DNA of 64,000 nt from Oscillospiraceae bacterium (lineage in GTDB: Bacteria; Bacillota; Clostridia; Oscillospirales; Acutalibacteraceae). The stretch spans positions 62,001 through 126,000 of the forward strand of contig CAJTCS010000003.1 of the NCBI GenBank assembly GCA_910574995.1. Reading direction: 5' to 3'. The position numbers were made by a program, and so were the translations under genes. This document shows, piece after piece, positions 33,159 through 42,973 of the stretch. Position 1 is the first letter of the stretch, and each line of letters begins with the position of its first letter. The notes under the pieces are model-generated. The model was not told where the DNA came from. It searched no databases and was given only the letters and a program-made list of their open reading frames with translations.

Positions 33159-33878
33159 ATGGAACAACGGTTTGGTAGGGAAGAACAGCTGATCGGCCCA
33201 GAGGGCCTTGCGCGCCTGTCACGGGCCCGGGTGGCGGTGTTCGGCGCAGGCGGCGTGGGGGGGTATGTAATCGAAGCCCTGGCCCGCAGCGGCATTGGCG
33301 CCTTGGATATCATCGACGGGGACGTAGTCGCCCTCTCCAACTGCAACCGCCAGCTGTTGGCGCTGGAAAGCACCCTGGGCGTCCCTAAGGTACAGGCGGC
33401 AAAGGCCAGGGTGCTGGATATCAACCCTGCCTGCCAGGTGCGCGCGGTAGAGCTGTTTTTCACGGCGGGGAATGCCGCGGAGGTGGACTTTTCCGTATAT
33501 GACTATGTGGCGGACGCCATCGATACCGTAGCCTCCAAGCTGGAGCTTATCGGCCGCTGCAAACGGGCCGGGGTGCCGGTCATCAGCTGCATGGGCGCGG
33601 GCAACAAGCTGGACCCCACGGCGTTCCGGGTGGCGGACATGGAAAAGACCAGCGTGTGCCCTTTGGCGCGGGTCATGCGCCGGGAACTGAAAAAGCGGGG
33701 CGTTTCTGGGGTCAAGGCGGTCTATTCCACCGAGCCCCCCCTTGCGCCGCACCCTTCGGCACAGATGGGGGAAAAAGGGGGCGCGCGCCGCCCTGCCCCT
33801 GGCAGCATGGCATTTGCGCCCGCGGCCGCCGGCCTGGTGTTGGCTTCCGCAATCGTACAGGATCTGCTCGGGCTTTGA
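33159..33878 (+). CDS. tcdA: tRNA threonylcarbamoyladenosine dehydratase
   Basis: 239 residues of the ThiF/E1 superfamily. The ATP site is VAVFGAGGVGGYVIEALARSG, and SNCNRQLLALESTLGVPKVQAA carries the conserved Asn-Arg. YVADAIDTVASKLELI and SCMGAGNKLDPTAFRVADMEKT are typical of TcdA (CsdL). It forms cyclic t6A in tRNA using ATP. It starts 1 bp after the ComF gene stop. Confidence 0.93.
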   Translation: MEQRFGREEQLIGPEGLARLSRARVAVFGAGGVGGYVIEALARSGIGALDIIDGDVVALSNCNRQLLALESTLGVPKVQAAKARVLDINPACQVRAVELFFTAGNAAEVDFSVYDYVADAIDTVASKLELIGRCKRAGVPVISCMGAGNKLDPTAFRVADMEKTSVCPLARVMRRELKKRGVSGVKAVYSTEPPLAPHPSAQMGEKGGARRPAPGSMAFAPAAAGLVLASAIVQDLLGL

Positions 33879-33883
33879 ACGTC

Positions 33884-33932
33884 TAAAAAAGTGCGGCCCC
33901 CTGCCCATCACAGGCGGGGGGCCGCACTTTGC
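33884..33932 (+). terminator. Strong terminator after tcdA
   Basis: AAAGTGCGGCCCCCTGCC pairs perfectly with GGCGGGGGGCCGCACTTT; A- and T-rich flanks make it usable on both strands. Confidence 0.88.
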
Positions 33933-33994
33933 TAATTCATTTTTGGGGGGGCTATAGTTCATGTGGATCAAAAGAGGAATTCCTCTTTTGAACA

Positions 33995-34055
33995 GGGCGG
34001 CAAAGCCGCCCTGCCTGAAAATCAGTGGATACCGATTTTCAGGTGCGTTTATTAC
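33995..34055. repeat. Intergenic double-hairpin repeat, copy B
   Basis: It matches copy A (25710-25770) at 53 of 61 bases. The first hairpin is identical; the second, CCTGAAAATC/GATTTTCAGG, keeps pairing through compensating changes. The last codons and TGA of the GH31 gene lie within it. Confidence 0.75.
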
Positions 34056-36372
34056 ACGCCAAAGTAAAAGAGACAGGCCCCAGCCCAGGGCTTACCAGCA
34101 GCCGCAGGCCCAAGGGGGTATCCTCAGCCTGGGCGCCGGAAAGCCCGGTGACGGCATGCACGTTGCGCAGCACCAGGGTCAAGCCCTCCGCCCGGCCCTG
34201 GAAGGTGACAGTGACCTTGCCATTCTCGTTTACCGCCTCCGCGTCCAGCATGTCCTGGCCGTTCATATCCTGTACGCTGGCGCGGGCCCGGGCTTTCAGG
34301 CAGAACATATGAAGGGAAAGGCCCTTGCCATAATCGTATTCCACATTCTGGTCGTCTGCGCCCACGGGCAGCAAGGTGTTTTCCCGCACCATCACGGGCA
34401 GGCTCAGGTAGTCATGTATCTCGTGTAGCCACCGGCCCCCTTCCACCATGCGGTTATCCAGCAGGTTTGTCCACGTGCCGGCCGGCAGATAGTAGTCCAC
34501 GTCGCCGGAATCGGTGAATACAGGGGCCACCAGCAGGCTTTCCCCCAGCATATACTGCCTGTCCAGGTCAAGGCTGGGGATATCCGCCGGGAATTCCAGC
34601 ATCATGGCCCGCATGGTGGGCAGGCCGGTCTTGTGGGTGCGCACGGCGCAAGAGTATAGGTAGGGCATCAGGGTGCATTTCAGGCAGGTGAACTTCCGCA
34701 CCACGTCTACGGCCTCTTCTCCAAAGAGCCACGGCACCCGGTAAGACTGGCTGCCATGCAGCCGGGAATGGGTGGACAAAAGCCCGAAAGCGGCCCAGCG
34801 TTTGTAAACGCCGGCCGGGGCCGTGCCCTCGAAGCCGCTGATGTCGTGGCTCCAGAAACCAAAGCCGGACAGGCACAGGGAAAGCCCCGCCCGCAGGGAT
34901 TCCGCCATGGACAGGTAGTTGGAGGTGCAGTCGCCGCCCCAGTGCACGGGGAATTTCTGCCCGCCCACAGTGGCGCTGCGGGCAAACAGGCAGGCCTGGT
35001 TTTTGCCCTTGTATCCTTCCAGCAGCTGGAAAACGCATTTGTTATATAAATAGGTATAATAGTTGTGCATCAGTTCCGGGTCGCTGCCGTCAAAGTAAGC
35101 CACATCGGTGGGGATGCGCTCGCCAAAGTCGGTCTTGAAGCAATCTACCCCCATGTCCAGCAGGGCCCGCAGCTTGCCTTGGTACCATTGCCACGCGCCG
35201 GGGTTGGTAAAATCTACCAGGCCCATGCCCGCCTGCCACAGGTCCCACTGCCACACGTCCCCGTTGGGCCGCTTCAGCAGGAAGCCCTTGCCCATAGCCT
35301 CCTGGAACAGGGGCGACTTCTGCCCGATGTAGGGGTTGATCCACACGCAGACCTTCAGGCCCTTTTCCTCCTTCATGCGCCGCAGCATGGCAGGGGCGTC
35401 GTCGAACATGGCGCTGTCCCATTGGAAATTGCACCACTCGTTCTCCTTCATCCAATAACAGTCAAAGTGGAACACATGCAGGGGGATGCGCCTTTCCCGC
35501 ATGCCGTCTACAAAGCTGGAGACAGTCTTTTCGTCATAGCTGGTGGTGAACGAGGTGGAAAGCCACAGGCCGAAGGTCCAGGCCGGGGGCAGGGCCGGGC
35601 GGCCGGCCAGGGCGGTATAGTTCTGTAAAACCTTCTTCCCAACGCCGCCGCCAATGAGCATGAAGTCCAGCTTTTCCCCAGGCACCGAGAACTGTACCCG
35701 GGTTACGGCCTCTGAACATACCTCATAAGAGACTTTGCCGCTGGAATTGACCAGCACCCCGTAGCCCCGGTTGGTCATATAGAAGGGGATGTTCTTATAC
35801 GCGATCTCCGAACTGGTGCCGCCGTCCTCGTTCCACATGTCTATGGCCTGGCCGTTTTTCACAAAGGGGGTAAACCGTTCCCCCAGGCCGTACACCCGTT
35901 CGCCGATGGACAGGTCGAACTGGCAGCGCATAAAGGGGCCTTCCGGGGTCTTCATGTAGCTTAGCATGGCATGGCCGAAGCGGTCGCCGATGCGGGTGAG
36001 GAACCGCCCGTCATAGGTATATACGAAAGCGGCCGGGTTTTTGGTGATGTGCAGCCGGGTCTTGCCGCTGCGCACCACCAGGCCGCCCTTTGTTTCCTGT
36101 ACGTCCAAGGGCAGGTCTTCCATGTCCAGCTCGAACGCGGGCTCTTTTTTGGCGCTGCCCATAAAGTGGAACGCCTGGGTGCGGATTATGTCCTCTTTGG
36201 GGGAAGAGATGAAGATTTCCAACACCGGGCCGCCCATGCCCCGCTCGTCCTGGGGGTACGGCACGGCGTAAAGGTACACTTCCTTATCCGTCACTTTCAC
36301 TTCCCGTATCTGTACGCAGTCGGCGTTTTCCACGCCAGGCAGGTTGAGCCAGTAGCCTTTTGTGAATTTCAT
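34039..36372 (-). CDS. yicI: GH31 alpha-glycosidase (YicI-like alpha-xylosidase)
   Basis: 777 residues. GH31 blocks: YGLGERFTPF, WTFGLWLSTSFTTSYDE, VFHFDCYWMKENEWCNFQWD, the nucleophile in VDCFKTDFGERIPTD, ARSATVGGQKFPVHWGGD with the acid/base Asp, and SGFGFWSHDISGFEG. The F-x-x-D-x-F-x-W-K-E-N-type loop and overall length favour YicI-like alpha-xylosidase over alpha-glucosidase. It has no signal peptide, so it acts on imported oligosaccharides. The stop codon falls inside an intergenic repeat, so the last five residues are repeat-encoded. Confidence 0.9.
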   Translation of the reverse strand: MKFTKGYWLNLPGVENADCVQIREVKVTDKEVYLYAVPYPQDERGMGGPVLEIFISSPKEDIIRTQAFHFMGSAKKEPAFELDMEDLPLDVQETKGGLVVRSGKTRLHITKNPAAFVYTYDGRFLTRIGDRFGHAMLSYMKTPEGPFMRCQFDLSIGERVYGLGERFTPFVKNGQAIDMWNEDGGTSSEIAYKNIPFYMTNRGYGVLVNSSGKVSYEVCSEAVTRVQFSVPGEKLDFMLIGGGVGKKVLQNYTALAGRPALPPAWTFGLWLSTSFTTSYDEKTVSSFVDGMRERRIPLHVFHFDCYWMKENEWCNFQWDSAMFDDAPAMLRRMKEEKGLKVCVWINPYIGQKSPLFQEAMGKGFLLKRPNGDVWQWDLWQAGMGLVDFTNPGAWQWYQGKLRALLDMGVDCFKTDFGERIPTDVAYFDGSDPELMHNYYTYLYNKCVFQLLEGYKGKNQACLFARSATVGGQKFPVHWGGDCTSNYLSMAESLRAGLSLCLSGFGFWSHDISGFEGTAPAGVYKRWAAFGLLSTHSRLHGSQSYRVPWLFGEEAVDVVRKFTCLKCTLMPYLYSCAVRTHKTGLPTMRAMMLEFPADIPSLDLDRQYMLGESLLVAPVFTDSGDVDYYLPAGTWTNLLDNRMVEGGRWLHEIHDYLSLPVMVRENTLLPVGADDQNVEYDYGKGLSLHMFCLKARARASVQDMNGQDMLDAEAVNENGKVTVTFQGRAEGLTLVLRNVHAVTGLSGAQAEDTPLGLRLLVSPGLGPVSFTLACNKRT

Positions 36373-36591
36373 AAGGCTGCTCCTTTCTGAAATCGAAGGT
36401 AGGTTGCCTGCCCAAAAAATTTCCGGGGGCAGGGCGCGGGCGGTTGCAAAAAGCGGCAGGATGCGCTATAGTATACATGCGGCGCGGCCCGCCCAAGCAT
36501 ACCCTTATTATAATCCTTGAGGGCCAGGGCCGCAAGGCGGGCGGGGAAGAATCGCGGAAAATATTTTGTGGCACACCGGAGGTCTTTGTTT

Positions 36592-37512
36592 ATGGGATGG
36601 TGGATTGTATTGGCTGCTGCGGCCTTTGCGCTGGCATGCTTCCTGGTATGGCTGTGGGCCATTGCCCCGGCGGGCGGGAAGCCGGATTTTACGGAATTTA
36701 AAAAGTATGACTATGCCCACCGGGGCTTGCACAATTTAGAAAACAAGGTCCCGGAAAATTCCGCCACGGCCTTCTCCTTGGCAGTGCTGGGGGGCTTTGG
36801 CATGGAGTTCGACTTGCAGCTGACGAAGGATAAACAGGTGGTGGTCCACCACGACCACACCATCAAGCGCACCTGCGGGGTAGACAGGCTTGTCTCGGAC
36901 ATGTCCTTTGCAGAGCTGCAGGGCTACAGGCTTTTTGGCACAGAGGAGAAGGTGCCCCTGTTCCGCGACGTGCTGAGGCTGGTGGATGGGAAGACGCCTT
37001 TGATCATTGAACTTAAAGGCTATGGGGACCCGGCCGAGCTGTGCGCCTTGGCCATGCAGGAGCTGGATGGGTACAAGGGCCTGTACTGCGTGGAATCCTT
37101 CGACCCCCGCATCGTAAAGTGGTTCAAGGATTCCCGGCCGGAGATTGTCCGGGGGCAGCTGATGTACCGCATGAAGGCTGGCAGCGAGGGGCTTTCCGCC
37201 GCCGGCGCGTTCTTTGCCCGGAACATGCTTACCAACTGGTATAACCGCCCCCATTTCGAGGCATACGATTTCAAGGGCCGGGATTTCTTGGCGCTGCAAA
37301 CGGCCCGCAGCCTTTTCGGGATGCAGGAGGTCAGCTGGACGCTGCGTAAAAAAGAAGACTATGAAAAAGCCCGTTCTTTGGGCAGCCTGTGTATCTTCGA
37401 AAATTTTTTGCCCGCCGGGGTAGAGGAAAAGCATAAGAACGGCAGCTTCGAGCAGCTGCTGGCCCAAGCGAAAGCCCCAGTGTGCAACGCCACGGTACAA
37501 ACGCGGGAATGA
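36592..37512 (+). CDS. Membrane-anchored glycerophosphodiester phosphodiesterase
   Basis: 306 residues from the ATG at 36592 (CGGAGG upstream). One N-terminal helix (WIVLAAAAFALACFLVWLWA) is followed by the GDPD domain: YDYAHRGLHN (first His), PENSATAFSLAVLGGFGMEFDLQLTKDKQVVVHHDHTIKRTCG, then PLIIELKGY and YCVESFDPRIVKW. It releases glycerol-3-phosphate from glycerophosphodiesters. It stands alone. Confidence 0.9.
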   Translation: MGWWIVLAAAAFALACFLVWLWAIAPAGGKPDFTEFKKYDYAHRGLHNLENKVPENSATAFSLAVLGGFGMEFDLQLTKDKQVVVHHDHTIKRTCGVDRLVSDMSFAELQGYRLFGTEEKVPLFRDVLRLVDGKTPLIIELKGYGDPAELCALAMQELDGYKGLYCVESFDPRIVKWFKDSRPEIVRGQLMYRMKAGSEGLSAAGAFFARNMLTNWYNRPHFEAYDFKGRDFLALQTARSLFGMQEVSWTLRKKEDYEKARSLGSLCIFENFLPAGVEEKHKNGSFEQLLAQAKAPVCNATVQTRE

Positions 37513-37628
37513 GGGCCAGGCCCTGGGCGGCGGGCCGGTAGGGGCCGGGGCTTTGGGCCCCCAAAGGCATGTAAAGCAAAGCCGCGGGGCCTTTAGGCCA
37601 GGCGCTGCAAAAAGCAGAAAAAATTTGC

Positions 37629-37660
37629 GCATACCCCTTGCAATTGGGCAAGGGGTATGC
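37629..37660. promoter_or_regulatory. Perfect 13-bp dyad overlapping the ribosomal operon promoter
   Basis: GCATACCCCTTGC (37629-37641) and GCAAGGGGTATGC (37648-37660) are perfect inverted arms around 6 nt. They cover the -35 box and spacer of the promoter at 37638-37666. It could act as an operator or as a terminator hairpin for upstream transcripts. Confidence 0.7.
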
Positions 37661-37666
37661 TATTAT
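37638..37666 (+). promoter_or_regulatory. Promoter of the S10-spc-alpha operon
   Basis: TTGCAA (37638-37643), 17-bp spacer, TATTAT (37661-37666); an overlapping TATAAT lies at 37664-37669. A leader of roughly 310 nt, with no visible gene, separates it from rpsJ. Confidence 0.65.
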
Positions 37667-37982
37667 AATGAAGCGTGACTGCATGATATGCGATGAAGCG
37701 GGAGGTTGCGGCTGGTACAGCCGGTTTTTCCGTGGAGTATGTCCGATTTTAAACCGGGCGAAAGAATTTGTGCGGCTGGAACCACCGGGGCGCCCCGGCA
37801 GGCCAATTGGATTTTTGCCGCATAGAGGATTTTATGGGTTTCGGCTCAATCCCCGGGGGTCCGCTTGGGCGGATTTCCGGTTTTTCTATACCAAGGGTGG
37901 AAACACCCGGCTGAGTGTTGAAAGAAAACCCAAAAAACAAGCGCCCGCCGCGAAGAAATTTTTCAAGGAGGCGATCTACAAA

Positions 37983-38294
37983 ATGGCAGTCAAGGAAAAG
38001 ATCAGGATCCGTATAAAGGGGTACGACCATCAGCTGGTGGACCAGTCGTCTGAAAAGATCGTGGCCACCGCCAAGCGCACAGGCGCCCGGGTATCCGGCC
38101 CGGTGCCCCTGCCCACCGAAAAGCAGATCATCACCATCCTGCGCGCCGTCCATAAATATAAGGACAGCCGTGAGCAGTTCGAGATGCGCACCCACAAGCG
38201 GCTGATCGACATCCTCAGGCCCAGCAACAAGACTGTAGAGGCCTTGATGGGCCTGGAGCTCCCCGCCGGCGTTGAGATCGAGATCAAGCTGTAA
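37983..38294 (+). CDS. rpsJ: 30S ribosomal protein S10
   Basis: 103 residues from ATG after AAGGAGG ([20 protein letters not shown]). Full length and typical, with the [13 protein letters not shown] loop that contacts 16S rRNA; S10 also serves in NusB antitermination. First gene of the operon. Confidence 0.97.
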   Translation: MAVKEKIRIRIKGYDHQLVDQSSEKIVATAKRTGARVSGPVPLPTEKQIITILRAVHKYKDSREQFEMRTHKRLIDILRPSNKTVEALMGLELPAGVEIEIKL

Positions 38295-38338
38295 CAGGCT
38301 TTGAACCCGTTCCCAACCTACCGAGTTCGGAGGGTCAT

Positions 38339-38384
38339 GTCGGGGCAACCCGACCAATAACCTAAGGGGAGGGCTTCCTCCCAG
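38339..38384 (+). promoter_or_regulatory. Hairpins in the rpsJ-rplC spacer
   Basis: GTCGGG-GCAA-CCCGAC with a GNRA-type loop (38339-38354) and GGGAGG-GCTT-CCTCCC about 12 nt later lie in the 113-bp spacer before rplC. They may be a ribosomal-protein leader structure; no known family was recognised. Confidence 0.45.
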
Positions 38385-38407
38385 GAGTAGAAAGGAAAGG
38401 CAAAAGC

Positions 38408-39040
38408 ATGAAAAAAGGCATCATTGGCAAGAAGGTCGGCATGACGCAGATCTTCGACGACAAGGGCAAGGTCATCCCCGTAACGGTAGTAGAGGCCGGC
38501 CCCTGCGTGGTAACGCAGAAGAAGACCGTGGAGAACGATGGGTATGAGGCCGTGCAGGTAGGCTTCGGCGACCAAAAGCCCCAACGGGTATCCAAGCCCC
38601 TGACGGGCCATTTCAAAAAGGGCGACGTGGCCCCCAAGAAGACCCTGCGGGAGCTGCGCCTGGAAGATATCAGCGGCCTGAATGTAGGCGACCTGATCAA
38701 AGCGGACGTGTTTGAGGCAGGCGAAAAAGTGGACGTGACCGGCACCAGCAAGGGTAAGGGCTATGCCGGCGTTATCAAGCGTTGGAACTTCCACCGGCTG
38801 AAGGAATCCCACGGTTCCGGCCCTGTGGTGCGCCACGGCGGCTCCAGCGGCGCGTGCTCCAGCCCCTCCCGCGTATGGAAGGGCCTGAAAATGGCGGGCC
38901 ATTTGGGCGCGGAAACCGTTACGGTACAGAATCTGACGGTTGCGAAAGTGGACGCGGAAAACAACCTGATCGCCATCAAGGGCGCCATCCCCGGCCCCAA
39001 CGGCGGCATCGTGGTAGTCCGCAACAGCGTGAAAGCGTAA
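38408..39040 (+). CDS. rplC: 50S ribosomal protein L3
   Basis: 210 residues ([20 protein letters not shown]). The segment [32 protein letters not shown] is the extension that reaches the peptidyl transferase centre. Complete; starts after AAAGGAAAGG. Confidence 0.97.
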   Translation: MKKGIIGKKVGMTQIFDDKGKVIPVTVVEAGPCVVTQKKTVENDGYEAVQVGFGDQKPQRVSKPLTGHFKKGDVAPKKTLRELRLEDISGLNVGDLIKADVFEAGEKVDVTGTSKGKGYAGVIKRWNFHRLKESHGSGPVVRHGGSSGACSSPSRVWKGLKMAGHLGAETVTVQNLTVAKVDAENNLIAIKGAIPGPNGGIVVVRNSVKA

Positions 39041-39058
39041 GGGAAGGAGGAAATCAGA

Positions 39059-39682
39059 ATGCCTACTATCGCAGTATTGAATATGCAGGGGCAGGAAGTT
39101 GGCAAGCAAGAGCTCAGCGAAGCCGTTTTTGGCATCGAGCCCAACGTCTCTGTCATGAACGACATGGTCAAGTGCTACCTTGCCAACCAGCGCCAGGGCA
39201 CTCAATCCGCCCTGACCCGTTCCGAGGTCTCCGGCGGCGGCAGGAAGCCCTGGAGGCAGAAGGGTACCGGCCATGCCCGCCAGGGCAGCACCCGGTCTCC
39301 CCAGTGGACCCATGGCGGCATTGTGTTTGCGCCCAAGCCCCGGAGCTACCGCTATACCCTGAATAAAAAGGTAAGAAGGCTGGCTATGCAGTCTGCCCTC
39401 TCCTCTAAGGTGCAGGACGGTGAGATGGTGGTCATCGACCAGATTGGCTGCGCCGAATATAAGACCAAGGCCATTGCCGCCATGCTGAAGGCTGTGGGCA
39501 GCCAGAAGAAGGCCCTCATTGTGCTGGACAGCGTGGACGAAAAGGTCATCGCTTCCGCCCGGAACATCCCCGGCGTGAAGACCGCCCAGGTGAACACCCT
39601 GAACGTGTACGACATCCTGGGGGCGGATAAGTTCATCGTGGTCAAGGGCGCGGTGGAGAAAATCGAGGAGGTGTACGCATAA
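39059..39682 (+). CDS. rplD: 50S ribosomal protein L4
   Basis: 207 residues. [29 protein letters not shown] is the loop lining the exit tunnel. L4 also controls S10 operons in some bacteria. The stop overlaps the rplW start (TAATG). Confidence 0.97.
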   Translation: MPTIAVLNMQGQEVGKQELSEAVFGIEPNVSVMNDMVKCYLANQRQGTQSALTRSEVSGGGRKPWRQKGTGHARQGSTRSPQWTHGGIVFAPKPRSYRYTLNKKVRRLAMQSALSSKVQDGEMVVIDQIGCAEYKTKAIAAMLKAVGSQKKALIVLDSVDEKVIASARNIPGVKTAQVNTLNVYDILGADKFIVVKGAVEKIEEVYA

Positions 39683-39972
39683 TGACGGCACAGGATATCG
39701 TGATCCGCCCCATCATCACAGAAAAGACGATGAGCGGCACCGCGGAGAAGAAATACACCTTTGAGGTTGACAAGAATTCCACCAAAATCGACATCAAAAG
39801 GGCTGTGGAAGAACTGTTTGGCGTGAAGGTAAGCAAGGTGAACACCCTGCATGTGCGGGGCAGGCTGCGCCGTCAGGGCCGGTATGAGGGCTATACCCGC
39901 AGCTGGAAAAAGGCGGTCGTCACCCTGACGGAGGACAGCAAGACCATCGAATTCTTCGAGAGCATGGTCTAA
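39682..39972 (+). CDS. rplW: 50S ribosomal protein L23
   Basis: 96 residues ([20 protein letters not shown]) with [19 protein letters not shown], the tunnel-exit protein that docks SRP and trigger factor. Followed by an unusual 339-bp gap before rplB. Confidence 0.97.
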   Translation: MTAQDIVIRPIITEKTMSGTAEKKYTFEVDKNSTKIDIKRAVEELFGVKVSKVNTLHVRGRLRRQGRYEGYTRSWKKAVVTLTEDSKTIEFFESMV

Positions 39973-39973
39973 C

Positions 39974-40229
39974 AGACGCGGGGACGCCCGCGACGCATTC
40001 GCTGCTCGCTGTACGGTGGTGTCGGTTCGCCGCGCCACGCAGTGGCGCGCTTACGTGAGCCAGCGCGTTCCCGGGGCGCTTCCGGGAATGCCCTTATTTT
40101 GAGCAGTATGGTTTTGAATATGATTTCGGAAGCCGCGCGGAGAACGCGTGGAGCAGCGTGGGCGCGTCATCGCCATGACGCGCAGGCCCTTTCGCGGAAG
40201 CAGTGAGCGGAGCGAACGGCCCCGCGTCT
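39974..40229. repeat. Palindromic insert inside the ribosomal operon (structured RNA or MITE-like)
   Basis: The ends AGACGCGGGG (39974-39983) and CCCCGCGTCT (40220-40229) pair perfectly, and the pairing extends imperfectly inward (ATTCGCTGCTCGCTG with CAGTGAGCGGAGCGAAC). Inside are perfect hairpins GCGCCAC-GCA-GTGGCGC and GCGCGTCAT-CGCC-ATGACGCGC, plus GTTCCCGG/CCGGGAAT. There is no start codon-bearing gene of note. Neighbouring genes in this operon are usually 0-30 bp apart, so the insert is out of place. Confidence 0.75.
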
Positions 40230-40311
40230 TGAAAGCAGCGTCACGCTGCGGCATGAATGGGGGGCGCCAATCCCCCCGCAAAGCCAATATAGTAGGAGAG
40301 TGAAAAACGAA

Positions 40312-41145
40312 ATGGCAATTAAGAATTACAAGCCGACCACGGCGGCAAGGCGGAATATGTCCGTAACGGACTATACCACCCTTTCCAAGAACGGGCCGGA
40401 GAAGAGCCTGCTGGCTTCCTTGAGCAACAAGGCTGGCCGCAACAGCTACGGCCGCATCACGGTGCGCCACCGGGGCGGCGGCAACCGCAAAAAGTACCGC
40501 ATTATCGATTTTAAGCGCCAAAAGCACGGCGTGAGCGCCACCGTGCTGGGCATTGAGTACGACCCCAACCGTTCCGCTTTCATCGCCCTGGTAGAATATG
40601 AAGACGGCGAAAAGCGTTATATCCTGGCCCCCCATGGCCTGAAAGCCGGGGACAAGGTGGTTTCCGGCGCGGACGCCGACATCAAGCCCGGCAACGCCCT
40701 GCCCCTGAAGAACATCCCTGTGGGCACCTTCATCCACAACGTAGAGCTGTACCCCGGCAAGGGCGCCCAGCTGGCCAGGGCCGCGGGCATCATGGCACAG
40801 CTGATGGCCAAGGAGAACGGGATGGCTTTGCTGCGGCTGCCTTCTGGCGAGCTGCGTAATGTGCCCGAGACCTGCATGGCCTCTATCGGCCAGGTCTCCA
40901 ACATCGACCATGAGAATGTTAAGATCGGCAAAGCCGGCCGCAAGCGCCACATGGGCTGGCGCCCGACGGTGCGCGGCTCGGTCATGAACCCCAACGACCA
41001 CCCCCACGGCGGCGGCGAGGGCAAAAGCCCGGTGGGCCGTCCCGGCCCTGTTACTCCCTGGGGCAAGCCTGCTCTGGGTTACAAGACCCGCAAGAACCAT
41101 AACCGCAGCGATAAGTTCATCGTGCGGCGCAGAAACGGCAAGTAA
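40312..41145 (+). CDS. rplB: 50S ribosomal protein L2
   Basis: 277 residues ([20 protein letters not shown]). [16 protein letters not shown] and the C-terminal [24 protein letters not shown] with the peptidyl-transferase-associated His are present. The ATG follows AGGAGAGTGAAAAACGA. Confidence 0.97.
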   Translation: MAIKNYKPTTAARRNMSVTDYTTLSKNGPEKSLLASLSNKAGRNSYGRITVRHRGGGNRKKYRIIDFKRQKHGVSATVLGIEYDPNRSAFIALVEYEDGEKRYILAPHGLKAGDKVVSGADADIKPGNALPLKNIPVGTFIHNVELYPGKGAQLARAAGIMAQLMAKENGMALLRLPSGELRNVPETCMASIGQVSNIDHENVKIGKAGRKRHMGWRPTVRGSVMNPNDHPHGGGEGKSPVGRPGPVTPWGKPALGYKTRKNHNRSDKFIVRRRNGK

Positions 41146-41169
41146 GCACGGGAAAGGAGCTAACAGAAT

Positions 41170-41442
41170 ATGAGCAGAAGTCTGAAGAAGGGACCTTTTG
41201 TACAGCCCGTGCTGCTGAAAAGAGTCCAGGCCATGAACGAGGCCGGCGAGAAGAAGATTGTGAAGACCTGGAGCCGCGCCTCTATGATCTTCCCGGATTT
41301 TGTCGGCCACACCATCGCCGTGCACGACGGCCGCAAGCATGTCCCGGTCTATATCACCGAGGACATGGTGGGGCACAAGCTGGGGGAGTTCGCCCCCACC
41401 CGCACCTTTAAAGGCCACGCCGGTTCGAAGACCAGCAAATAA
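41170..41442 (+). CDS. rpsS: 30S ribosomal protein S19
   Basis: 90 residues ([20 protein letters not shown]), with [33 protein letters not shown]; full length. Confidence 0.97.
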   Translation: MSRSLKKGPFVQPVLLKRVQAMNEAGEKKIVKTWSRASMIFPDFVGHTIAVHDGRKHVPVYITEDMVGHKLGEFAPTRTFKGHAGSKTSK

Positions 41443-41462
41443 GGAAAGGAGAAGAGATAGAC

Positions 41463-41798
41463 ATGGAAGCGAAAGCAACTCTCAATTATACCCGTATCTC
41501 TCCCCGCAAGGTCTCGATCGTGCTGGATCTGATCCGAAACAAGCCGGTGGACCTTGCCGCCGCTATCTTGAAGCATACGCCCAAGGCCGCCTGTGAAGAC
41601 CTGGAAAAGCTTTTGAAGTCTGCCGTGGCCAACGCGGAAAACAACTTCAACATGGACAAGGGCAGCCTGTATGTGTCCAAATGCTATGTAACGCCCGGCC
41701 CCATCCTCAAGCGGATCCGGCCCAGCGCCCATGGCAGGGCTTTCCGGGTGTTGAAGAGGACCTCTCATATCACCATTGTGGTGAAGGAAAAAGAGTAA
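41463..41798 (+). CDS. rplV: 50S ribosomal protein L22
   Basis: 111 residues ([20 protein letters not shown]). The C-terminal beta-hairpin ([21 protein letters not shown]) that lines the exit tunnel is intact. Confidence 0.97.
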   Translation: MEAKATLNYTRISPRKVSIVLDLIRNKPVDLAAAILKHTPKAACEDLEKLLKSAVANAENNFNMDKGSLYVSKCYVTPGPILKRIRPSAHGRAFRVLKRTSHITIVVKEKE

Positions 41799-41817
41799 GC
41801 GGTAAGGAGGCAAAGTT

Positions 41818-42555
41818 ATGGGTCAAAAAGTAAATCCCCACGGTTTGCGCGTGGGCGTTATTAAAGACTGGGATTCCCGCTGGTTTGCCAAGGACAACGT
41901 CTTCGGCGACACCCTTGTTGAGGATTATAACCTGCGCAAGACGCTGAAGAAGCAGCTGTATTCCGCCGGTATCCCCAAAATAGAGATCGAGCGCGACGCC
42001 TCTAAGGTGCGCATCCACATCCACTGCGCCAAGCCCGGCATGGTCATCGGCAAGGGCGGCGCGGAGATCGAGAAGCTGCGCCAGCAGTGCGAAAAGATGC
42101 TGCATAAGCCCGTGGTCATCAACATTGTAGAGGTGCGCCAGCCCGACCTGGACGCCCAGCTGGTGGCGGAGAACATCGCCTCCCAGTTAGAGCGCCGCAT
42201 CTCGTTCCGCCGGGCCATGAAGGGCTGCATCGGCCGCAGCATGCGCCTGGGCGCCAAGGGCATTAAGACAAAGGTCTCCGGCCGGTTAAACGGCGCGGAC
42301 ATTGCCCGCAGCGAGGAGTACCATGACGGCACCATCCCCCTGCAGACCCTGCGGGCCGACATCGACTATGGCTTCGCGGAGGCCGCCACCACCTATGGCC
42401 GCGTAGGCGTAAAGGTGTGGCTGTATAAGGGCGAGGTTTTGAACGACAACCGGGGCGACCGCCCGGAAAGGCCCCGGCGTGAGGACCGCCGCGACCGGCG
42501 CGACCGCCGGGACGACCGCCGCCGGCCTGAGAAAAGGGAAGGAGGGCGCAGATAA
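41818..42555 (+). CDS. rpsC: 30S ribosomal protein S3
   Basis: 245 residues ([20 protein letters not shown]) with KH-domain [15 protein letters not shown]. The C-terminus has an Arg/Asp-rich tail of about 35 residues, longer than usual. The stop overlaps rplP. Confidence 0.97.
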   Translation: MGQKVNPHGLRVGVIKDWDSRWFAKDNVFGDTLVEDYNLRKTLKKQLYSAGIPKIEIERDASKVRIHIHCAKPGMVIGKGGAEIEKLRQQCEKMLHKPVVINIVEVRQPDLDAQLVAENIASQLERRISFRRAMKGCIGRSMRLGAKGIKTKVSGRLNGADIARSEEYHDGTIPLQTLRADIDYGFAEAATTYGRVGVKVWLYKGEVLNDNRGDRPERPRREDRRDRRDRRDDRRRPEKREGGRR

Positions 42556-42971
42556 TGTTACTTCCAAAGCGCGTTAAATACCGCCGCGTGCAGCGGGGCC
42601 GCATGAAGGGCAAGGCCCTGCGCGGCAACACCGTCACCTATGGCGATTTCGGCCTGCAGGCCCTGGAGCCCGCCTGGATCACTTCCAACCAGATAGAGGC
42701 CGCCCGTGTGGCCATGACACGTTACTGCAAGCGTTTCGGCAAGGTCTGGATCAAGATCTTCCCCGACAAGCCCGTTACCCAAAAGCCCGCCGAAACCCGC
42801 ATGGGTTCCGGTAAAGGCTCGCCGGAATACTGGGTTGCCGTGGTGAAGCCCGGCCGCGTGATGTTCGAGCTGGGCGGCGTGCCCGAAGCAACCGCAAGAG
42901 AGGCCCTCCGCCTTGCAGCCAACAAGCTGCCGGTCAAGTGCAAATTCGTAGCTAAAGAAACGGAGGCGTAA
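42555..42971 (+). CDS. rplP: 50S ribosomal protein L16
   Basis: 138 residues ([20 protein letters not shown]), typical length, with [18 protein letters not shown]. Start overlaps the rpsC stop (TAATG), implying coupled translation. Confidence 0.97.
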   Translation: MLLPKRVKYRRVQRGRMKGKALRGNTVTYGDFGLQALEPAWITSNQIEAARVAMTRYCKRFGKVWIKIFPDKPVTQKPAETRMGSGKGSPEYWVAVVKPGRVMFELGGVPEATAREALRLAANKLPVKCKFVAKETEA

Positions 42972-42973
42972 AG

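Noticed and set aside
37513-37982. Hidden small gene in the S10 leader
   Set aside because: No frame with a ribosome-binding site and recognisable product; better read as untranslated leader.
38318-39691. 457-codon open frame opposite rplC-rplD
   Set aside because: Shadow of G+C-rich ribosomal genes; no recognisable domain or plausible start. The same applies to long minus-strand frames at 40051-41478, 51951-53873 and 58303-60129.
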